Assembly (NCBI GenBank): GCA_021203845.1
Contig: JAJQAK010000167.1
Span: forward strand, 1-64,000
Source: Clostridia bacterium
GTDB taxonomy: Bacteria; Bacillota; Clostridia; Christensenellales; Borkfalkiaceae
Direction of reading: 5' to 3'
DNA length: 64,000 nucleotides
Part shown: piece after piece, positions 48,695 through 55,582 of the stretch
Layout: every line of letters starts with the position of its first letter
How positions within the stretch are numbered: the first letter of the stretch is position 1
Notes under the pieces: generated by a model
What the model was told of the DNA's origin: nothing
What the model saw: the letters and a program-made list of their open reading frames with translations, nothing else
The model's database searches: none
Made by a program: the position numbers and the translations under genes

Positions 48695-50302
48695 ATGGGA
48701 ATTTATCTGAATCCCGGAAACATCCTTTTTCGGAATCATGTCAGAAATAAAAATTACGTTGACAAGAGCGGTCTTATAGCATGTCTTAATGACTATATGA
48801 CCAATGAAGACAAGAAATGTGTCTGTGTTTCACGTCCCAGACGATTCGGGAAATCCTACGCCGCCGACATGGTTACCGCCTATTATGGGCGTGGGTGTGA
48901 CTCGCATACTCTTTTTGACGCGTCTGAAATTTCCAAAAGCCCTGATTATGAGACGCACATCAATAAGTATGACGTCGTCTATCTTGACGCCTCAAATTTT
49001 TTTCAACAAATGCGTCAGCAACAGGGACTGACGATTTCGCAGAGTGTGCTTAGGTTCATCGAGTTGTTGACCGATGAAATAATGGACGAATACCCCGATG
49101 TATCCAGAGGAAAAGAAGCTTTCAGCGCATATCTGGCGAAAGTGAGCACGTTTTCGGGTACATCGTTTGTTTTTGTGATAGACGAATGGGACGCCGTCTT
49201 CCGTATTTTTAAAGACGACGTCGAGGGACAGAGGGAGTATCTCGGATTTTTAAACTCGCTGTTCAAACAGCAAAGTTACGTTGCTCTCGCCTACATGACG
49301 GGAATTCTTCCAATAAAGAAATACGGGACGCATTCCGCTCTCAACATGTTCAAGGAAATCTCCATGACGAACGCCGATCCCTTGCAGGAATACATGGGCT
49401 TCACGGAAAAAGAGGTGAAGATTCTTTGTAAACGCGCAAAATGCGGAAGAAGGAAAAAGAACGGAATCAAAGAATGGTACAACGGATACACCGTGAACGG
49501 ACTTCGCATATACAATCCTTATGCTGTGGGCGAGGCCATACGCTCGGCGGAACCTCTTCACGGATACTGGACAGCTACCGAGACGTATGAGGCGCTTGAG
49601 GTGTATATCTTGACGAACGCCTACGGAGTTCAGGACAGACTCGTCGACCTTCTCGCAGGTAAACCCGTCGAGGTCAAAACGGACAAATTCACGAACGACA
49701 TGGTGACGTTCAGGAGCTGCGACGACGTTCTCACGCTTCTCATTCATCTCGGGTATCTCACGATGTTCGTAGATGGCGATAAGAAGTATGTCCGCATCCC
49801 CAACCGTGAGATAAGGGAGCAGTTTGTCACGACCATGGTGTCGGACGGTTTCGGCAATTTTGACGAGGCGAGAAAAGATTCGGAGAAAGTCTTCCGGGCG
49901 ACGCTTGACGGTGACGCGGAGACGGTCGCGAAATACGTGCAGATAATTCACCGCAGACGGGCCTCCGGCAGGGAATACCATTACGAGCTCTCGCTGAAAT
50001 ACTGTGTGGAGTTCGCATATCTCGCCGCGGAAGATTTATACAACGTGGTACCCGAGATGCCGGCGGGCGACGGGTTCGCGGACGTCGGATACATACCCGT
50101 AAACGGGCTTAACACAAAGTATCCGCCCATGATAATCGAGCTTAAGGTGAATAAATCCGCGGAAGGCGCCTTGAAACAGGCTTTAGACAAGATGTATCAG
50201 CAATTCCTTTCCGCCTATCACGGACCCGTCATAGTCGTCGGCATAAATTACGATGAAAAGACAAAAGAGCACACCTGCGAGATAAAAAAAGTCCCGGTGT
50301 AG
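48695..50302 (+). CDS. AAA-ATPase-like + PD-(D/E)XK nuclease domain protein, intact copy F
   Basis: 535 aa; MGIYLNPGNILFRNHVRNKNYVDKSGLI, VSRPRRFGKSYAADM, FVIDEWDAVF, EMPAGDGFADVGYIP...PPMIIELKVNK. Confidence 0.94.
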   Translation: MGIYLNPGNILFRNHVRNKNYVDKSGLIACLNDYMTNEDKKCVCVSRPRRFGKSYAADMVTAYYGRGCDSHTLFDASEISKSPDYETHINKYDVVYLDASNFFQQMRQQQGLTISQSVLRFIELLTDEIMDEYPDVSRGKEAFSAYLAKVSTFSGTSFVFVIDEWDAVFRIFKDDVEGQREYLGFLNSLFKQQSYVALAYMTGILPIKKYGTHSALNMFKEISMTNADPLQEYMGFTEKEVKILCKRAKCGRRKKNGIKEWYNGYTVNGLRIYNPYAVGEAIRSAEPLHGYWTATETYEALEVYILTNAYGVQDRLVDLLAGKPVEVKTDKFTNDMVTFRSCDDVLTLLIHLGYLTMFVDGDKKYVRIPNREIREQFVTTMVSDGFGNFDEARKDSEKVFRATLDGDAETVAKYVQIIHRRRASGREYHYELSLKYCVEFAYLAAEDLYNVVPEMPAGDGFADVGYIPVNGLNTKYPPMIIELKVNKSAEGALKQALDKMYQQFLSAYHGPVIVVGINYDEKTKEHTCEIKKVPV

Positions 50303-50391
50303 TTTCCGGGGGAAAGACGAGGCCGGATTGCACCGTTCGGCTTTTCCCATGTCCGTCGAAATTATATGATATAATTTTAATCACTAAAACA

Positions 50392-50425
50392 GGGGCATCT
50401 TCTTTTTTCGGAAGGTGTCCCTTTT
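50392..50425. terminator. Terminator-like hairpin between convergent genes
   Basis: GGGGCATCTTC-TTTTTTCG-GAAGGTGTCCC-TTTT. Confidence 0.5.
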
Positions 50426-50447
50426 ATGTCGTCTATGGCCTTCTGGT

Positions 50448-51368
50448 TTAGTCCGCGGTGGTTTTGAGAAAATCGTGCGTCGCGCTTATGAAATAGTCTT
50501 TGTTCCAGGCGTCGAGCTCGTGTTCGGACCGGATGAAGGGTCTCACGTCGTCTTTCGCCGTATTAAAGCGTATCTCGTTAAATTTCCTGTCGAGAAGCTC
50601 CGTAAGCGAGTCTTTCGTAAGTGTCATGTCGCCGTTTATGTGGCCTGACGCGCGCAGACTGTTTTCCAGAAGTTCCGTGTTCACGAGCGTTCCGCGGGAC
50701 AAAAGGAAGATGTAGTCATATAGGTCTCTTCCCTTGTCGTGGTTTTGGTACCTCTTGAGAGCACCTGTGTCGTCGTCGCCGGTGGACCTTGTCAGTACCG
50801 CGGCGATTTTTGTGGCAAAAAGGGACGGCGCGTCAAGTATGCGAACGGCGTATATTTCGGGCAGAGGATTTCGTTTCAGCTCGTATCCTGCGCCGGTCGG
50901 TGGCTTGACGTTGATTTCGAGCTTGACCCTGATTCTTTCGTTGGCCGCGACGAGGCCGCCGAAGCCCTGCGGATAGAACCACAGTATGTGCTCTCTGGCG
51001 TTTCCTTTGGCGAAGGCGGTTTTGACGTTTCCCTCGTGGGTCTTCTGCTTTTCCTCCATTGTGAAGTTGAAGCCGTACGATTTGAGAAACGACTCCAGCG
51101 GGCCGAAATAGTCGGAGAGGGTGAACGACATATCCGGAGTGAGAAGGGAAAAGTCAAGGTCTTCGGAAAATCTCGTGAGCCTGTGGAATATGCGAAGGGA
51201 TGTTCCCCCGCAAAAGGCCGCCCTGTCGAAGAAATCGGTTTTGGACAGCCCGCAGAGCATAACTTCGTGTATGACCTGGCGCAGGGCGTTCTTTTCGCCT
51301 TGCAGGGTGTCGGATGGGTATCCCTCCAGCATGTCCAGAATGACGCTGTTTGCCATGCCGTCGCTCAT
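50448..51368 (-). CDS. AbiEii-like nucleotidyltransferase toxin (type IV TA family)
   Basis: 306 aa; AAFCGGTSLRIFHRLTRFSEDLDFSLL; 4-nt overlap with the upstream AbiEi-like gene. Confidence 0.88.
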   Translation of the reverse strand: MSDGMANSVILDMLEGYPSDTLQGEKNALRQVIHEVMLCGLSKTDFFDRAAFCGGTSLRIFHRLTRFSEDLDFSLLTPDMSFTLSDYFGPLESFLKSYGFNFTMEEKQKTHEGNVKTAFAKGNAREHILWFYPQGFGGLVAANERIRVKLEINVKPPTGAGYELKRNPLPEIYAVRILDAPSLFATKIAAVLTRSTGDDDTGALKRYQNHDKGRDLYDYIFLLSRGTLVNTELLENSLRASGHINGDMTLTKDSLTELLDRKFNEIRFNTAKDDVRPFIRSEHELDAWNKDYFISATHDFLKTTAD

Positions 51369-51955
51369 GGCGCCACCTCCTTTTTTATGTATTTTGCGAG
51401 ATATGTCAGATTGTTGCTGCGGTATAGGGGACAGAATTTGAGGATGTCGTCCATAGACAGCGAAAAAAAGTCGTCTTCCTCGATTCTGAGGCTTTCGTAC
51501 AGCGTGTAACGGATATCCCTTATGCTTCTTACCGGGGGCATGATGTAGAGTTTGTCACACAGAGCTTTTTCCGCCGTCGCAATCTGGCAGGAGTATTCTC
51601 CGCAACGTTCCAGTCTGTATCCCCAGGGATACGCCGCGTCGGGCACGTCTCTGTAGCTGAAGTTTCCGAAGGCGTTCTCGCAGTATTTTCTCTTTCCCTT
51701 GTGAAAGGTCGCCGACGTAAACGTGTACACGCCTTCCGGGATGAGATCGTACACTCTCAGAGCGTACTCGAACGACAGATATGAGGGGCCGCATATGTAT
51801 CTCGCGAGGTATTTACCGTCCACGCATGAATCGGTCTCGTATATCCCGCGCGTCACGCTTATGATGCTCCCGCTTTTTTCTTCCCTGGCTATTTTGCCGT
51901 AGACGTCGGTATAATCTCTGTACTTTTCTTTAAGTTCTGTCATAAAGAGAAGCAT
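51365..51955 (-). CDS. AbiEi-like antitoxin
   Basis: 196 aa; GIYETD...YLARYICGPSYLSFEYALRVYDLIPEGVYTFTSAT...IATAEKALCDKLY. Confidence 0.85.
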   Translation of the reverse strand: MLLFMTELKEKYRDYTDVYGKIAREEKSGSIISVTRGIYETDSCVDGKYLARYICGPSYLSFEYALRVYDLIPEGVYTFTSATFHKGKRKYCENAFGNFSYRDVPDAAYPWGYRLERCGEYSCQIATAEKALCDKLYIMPPVRSIRDIRYTLYESLRIEEDDFFSLSMDDILKFCPLYRSNNLTYLAKYIKKEVAP

Positions 51956-52112
51956 AACTGCTTATTTCCTCCACTAAATTGTATTTTACACCAGTTTATC
52001 TCGTAAATCAACAAAAAAAATATTATACGGAGACGGGGCGTATATTTACAAGATAAAAACAAAGGGATATGGAGTGGATTTTGGACAATGATGGCCGATT
52101 TGTGGCAAATAC

Positions 52113-52316
52113 ATGTATGTGGCCTTGCGTATATGCGAAAATGACCTTTGGTTCCGTGAAACAGTCCCCATAGCGCACGCGTCGTCGTGGGTACGCGTCA
52201 ACGATGTTGATGTGGACGTCCGGGCTTTTGGATCACATTTCAATTGTGACAGGCAACTCCGCCCCGTCGTGTCAATACGGTTGATGCCGAGAAAATCGTC
52301 TATGAAACGGCGTTGA
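52113..52316 (+). pseudogene. Possible DUF6273-type domain remnant
   Basis: DLWFRETVPIAHASSWVRVNDVDVDVRAFGSHFNCDRQLRPVVSIRL fits the WWLRSPG...V...DGDV...G..V....GVRPALWI pattern; in-frame stop just upstream. Confidence 0.4.
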
Positions 52317-52392
52317 AAATCGTATATTCTTATGGTAAAATGCGGTATGCCGTACGGGGTACGACAAAAACATATATGGAGGAATACATATC

Positions 52393-52839
52393 GTGAATGA
52401 GGGTTCGACTTTTTATAACATAAGAACCGGCAACGCGGTGGCACTTGCCCAGGAATACAGCGAGGCATTGAAAGCGATCAATGGATATTTGCCGATGGAC
52501 AACTCAGTGGAAGCGTTTCAGGGTTTTCTGACGGGGAGTTTTTTGGCATCCGTTTCCAACGTATACGCCGTATACCCTGATAATGTCAACAGGGACGAAT
52601 TTTGTTATCTGTGTCTTTTCCCCCGATACGATCGTTACTCACCTATGACCCCGGGGGTTGTCATTGGAGTTGACATCTGTAAGGAAGAGGGCGAAATGGA
52701 GAAGACGGCGAGAGCGGCCCTTGATAAAATAGACAGATATGGCTGCGATGAATTACTGGAGCATCTCGGAACGCGCCGGATTGACAGATATGGGATGGTT
52801 TATTGCAATCGAAACGTTGTTGCCGTAAAAGGGAATTAG
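52393..52839 (+). CDS. Standalone protein resembling the C-terminal PD-(D/E)XK domain of the AAA/nuclease family, catalytic residues apparently lost
   Basis: 148 aa, GTG start after GGAGG; MTPGVVIGVDICKEEGEMEKTARAALDKIDRYGCDELLEHLGTRRIDRYGMVYCNRNVVAVKGN aligns by eye with LPGIVLELKVCKKRENLSKRAKEALDQINRKDYARDMVTRGVKDVLKIGMAFYGKKVEF of the 14982 gene. Confidence 0.65.
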   Translation: MNEGSTFYNIRTGNAVALAQEYSEALKAINGYLPMDNSVEAFQGFLTGSFLASVSNVYAVYPDNVNRDEFCYLCLFPRYDRYSPMTPGVVIGVDICKEEGEMEKTARAALDKIDRYGCDELLEHLGTRRIDRYGMVYCNRNVVAVKGN

Positions 52840-52902
52840 ACGTCGCGGGTCGTTTCGCCGCAAACGTTAATTGACATGCCGTCCGGCTTGGCCGCAGTTA
52901 TT

Positions 52903-53496
52903 CTACCCTTGTTTTGTTTTTCTTCTTATAAGGCTTGCGAGACAGTTCAGATTGTTGCTGCGGTAAAGTGGGGCGAGTTCTAAAATGTCATTTAAGGACA
53001 GTGCCCAAAAGTCTTCTTCGTATATTCTGAGGTTCTCGAACAGCATGTCGGAAATGTCCTTCATGCTTCTTACTGGCGGCATGATGTAGAGTTTGTCGCA
53101 AAGAGCCTTTTCCGGAGTGGCAATCTGATAAGAATATCCCCCTTCGATGTTCAGCGTGACGCCCCAGGGATACGCGTCAAGGGGGACGTCCCTGTAGCTG
53201 TAGTTACCCCAGGCATTTTTGTAAAGGCGCTGTCTGTTTTTCAAAGTCGTGGCCGACGTGAAGCAGAAGACGCCCTCGGGGATGAGGTCGTACATGCTCA
53301 GAACATATTCGAAAGACAGGTAGGAGGGCCCGCAGATGCTGTCGGCCAAATATTTCCCGTCCGTGTGCCTGTCCGTTTCGTACAATCCGCGTGCGACCTT
53401 TATGAGGTTTCCCTTTCTGACTTCCTGAGCCAGTTTTTCTGACAAGTTCGTATAGTCTTTGTACATTTCTTTGAGCTCAAGCATCGTCAGAATCAT
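52903..53496 (-). CDS. Orphan AbiEi-like antitoxin paralog
   Basis: 197 aa; strongly similar along its length to the 51365..51955 product (GPSYLSFEYVLSMYDLIPEGVFCFTSAT; IATPEKALCDKLYIMPPVRSMKDI); no adjacent AbiEii gene. Confidence 0.85.
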   Translation of the reverse strand: MILTMLELKEMYKDYTNLSEKLAQEVRKGNLIKVARGLYETDRHTDGKYLADSICGPSYLSFEYVLSMYDLIPEGVFCFTSATTLKNRQRLYKNAWGNYSYRDVPLDAYPWGVTLNIEGGYSYQIATPEKALCDKLYIMPPVRSMKDISDMLFENLRIYEEDFWALSLNDILELAPLYRSNNLNCLASLIRRKTKQG

Positions 53497-53556
53497 GTAT
53501 GCAGGCCTCCGTTAATCTATAGAGCGGGTTACCAGAGGAAACCTATGCCTATAGCC

Positions 53557-53613
53557 TTGTTGATTTCCTCGGGATAAATCTATAATATAGCTTTTATTTG
53601 CGGAAATCAACAA
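53557..53613. promoter_or_regulatory. 12-bp perfect inverted repeat flanking the orphan AbiEi promoter
   Basis: TTGTTGATTTCC (53557-53568) ... GGAAATCAACAA (53602-53613). Confidence 0.65.
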
Positions 53614-53689
53614 AAAAATTGGACGAAGGACATTCCCGCCGTAAGTTCTTCCCCCGTGACTATGCGAAAGGCCAAACACACGCAAAAAA

Positions 53690-53718
53690 TTGCTTTTAAC
53701 GCTCAAAGAGTGTATAAT
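53690..53718 (+). promoter_or_regulatory. SigA-type promoter of the dehydrogenase gene
   Basis: TTGCTT (53690-53695), 17-nt spacer, TATAAT (53713-53718), 7 nt before ATG 53726. Confidence 0.7.
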
Positions 53719-53725
53719 GCGGTGC

Positions 53726-54754
53726 ATGGATAATTGGAGTCTAAAAGGGCCGAGGCTTCTCGTGCGGGAGGAGCAGTCCGAGACGGACGTGGCCGACAAT
53801 CAGATAAAGGTTAAAGTGACCCATTCGCTGATATCCAACTTCGACGCCGCCGTTTACGCCGGGGACGAAGAGACGAGTTATCCCGTGACGCTCGGAAGGT
53901 TCGCCACCGGAATTGTCACGGAGGTAGGAAAGGGCTGCGTGGGGATAAGGATGAGCGACACGGAACACTGCAGGGTGTATTTGGACGGCGTGAAGGGCTG
54001 CGGCAAATGCATCGCGTGCAGAAAGGGACGACCCGAGGAGTGCCTTTCGCCGCAGGTGGCGGGGAAGGACACGGACGGGTACCTTCGCGACATAGTCGTA
54101 TGTGAGCCCAAGGATGTCGCGATACTGCCCGACAACATAGACAACGCCGACGCCGTGTGCATAGAGTACGTGGCTCTCGCGGAAAGCGTGCTGGACAAGA
54201 TGGACCTTACCGCCGGCAGCAAGGTCGCGATACTCGGCTGCGGACTTTTGGGGATGGTCATCTCGCAGGTCGCCCAGTATCACAAGTACATTCCCATTAT
54301 GATTGACTACAACCCGGAAACACTAGAGTTCGCGAAAAGATGTGGGATATGTTATGCGTTCGCGGAGGACGACACACTCATGGAGAAGGTGGACGAGGCT
54401 ACGGTGGGGCAGCTTTGCGACGGGGCCGTGCTGGTGCTTTCCGACAGGCCCAACCCATTGGACGCCGTCAAAGTTGTGGCGAAAAACAGAGCGGTCGCCT
54501 TCGCCGGGTTCGTCGTGCCGTCGGTGAACTTCGACATGCGTGAGTTCATAACGCGCGGAATAAGGTCGTTTGCCGTGACGAACGGATACGGATACATAGG
54601 GAGTGCCCTCAACATCATCGCCAACGGCGCCGTGAACATGGATGTGTTCAACAGGGAGATCATATCGGACGCGGACCTTGCGCAGCTTTTCGAGACGAGG
54701 GCGGGAGGCACCCGGCCTCCCAGCAAACTCACGATTTTGAAAATGGTCATGTAA
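53726..54754 (+). CDS. Zinc-type alcohol dehydrogenase-like (MDR) protein
   Basis: MDNWSLKGPRLLVREEQ; structural Zn loop CGKCIACRKGRPEEC; Rossmann VAILGCGLLGMVISQVAQ. Confidence 0.88.
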   Translation: MDNWSLKGPRLLVREEQSETDVADNQIKVKVTHSLISNFDAAVYAGDEETSYPVTLGRFATGIVTEVGKGCVGIRMSDTEHCRVYLDGVKGCGKCIACRKGRPEECLSPQVAGKDTDGYLRDIVVCEPKDVAILPDNIDNADAVCIEYVALAESVLDKMDLTAGSKVAILGCGLLGMVISQVAQYHKYIPIMIDYNPETLEFAKRCGICYAFAEDDTLMEKVDEATVGQLCDGAVLVLSDRPNPLDAVKVVAKNRAVAFAGFVVPSVNFDMREFITRGIRSFAVTNGYGYIGSALNIIANGAVNMDVFNREIISDADLAQLFETRAGGTRPPSKLTILKMVM

Positions 54755-54759
54755 AAATT

Positions 54760-54802
54760 ACGCCCCCGCAGGGTATGTGCTTTGCGGAGGCGTTTTGTTT
54801 TT
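54760..54802. terminator. Terminator hairpin between convergent genes
   Basis: ACGCCCCCGCA...TGCGGAGGCGT followed by TTTTGTTTTT. Confidence 0.75.
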
Positions 54803-55578
54803 CAGATCTCGTACCAGGTGTTTCTCTCGGGGACGAAAGCGCGCATTCCCGGGAAATTCTTTTGGACGGCGGAAAGGAATCTGTCGGTTTTTTTCTCCGT
54901 GGTTATCGGAGGATATGCGTCGTCGAAGTGCGTGAGCATAACGGCCTTGGGGTTCACACGCCTAAGAACGTTCGCTGATTGCTTCGGAAGGTCGGCTCTT
55001 CCCTGGTACGCAAGTGCCAAAAGGTCGGCACCATGGGGATACGATGTTTCCTCATCGAGGTCGCATGAACCGCATACCATTACGGTTTTTTCACTCCCCT
55101 GTATCTCGTACACATATATGTCGGAGGTTATGGGGAACGATTTGTGCGTTCTGAGTATTTTGACGGACCTCGGGAAATGGAAATAGGTTTTCGGGGAGAG
55201 GCCCACGCGCAGCGCGTTGGGGATGTCAAACGACACGTGTTTTCCCTGGTGCACACGTATTCTGAGATTGCCCGTTTCGATTTCGTCGCCGGGCTTCACG
55301 GGCACCATGTCGGTTGTGGAAAATCCGTTTCTGGCCGCGTTGGCGATGCCGTTGCCCGACACGTATATCGGCGTGTCTTCGCTGCCGCGAAAATCGGGAG
55401 CGTCCATAAAATGGTCGAAATGGGGGTGCGTCACGAACACCGCCGAGGCTTTTTTCGCTTCGTCCATCGGAATCGGTTCTTTATATTTCGCGTACGGCAT
55501 GAGATACGGATCGAAAAGTATCCTCGTGTCCGCGTTTTCCAGTATGAGGGTCGCCGTGCCCAGCCACATTACACGCAT
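54802..55578 (-). CDS. MBL-fold metal-dependent hydrolase
   Basis: VMWLGTATLILENADTRILFDPYL; FVTHPHFDHFMDAPDF. Confidence 0.88.
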   Translation of the reverse strand: MRVMWLGTATLILENADTRILFDPYLMPYAKYKEPIPMDEAKKASAVFVTHPHFDHFMDAPDFRGSEDTPIYVSGNGIANAARNGFSTTDMVPVKPGDEIETGNLRIRVHQGKHVSFDIPNALRVGLSPKTYFHFPRSVKILRTHKSFPITSDIYVYEIQGSEKTVMVCGSCDLDEETSYPHGADLLALAYQGRADLPKQSANVLRRVNPKAVMLTHFDDAYPPITTEKKTDRFLSAVQKNFPGMRAFVPERNTWYEI

Positions 55579-55582
55579 AAGT

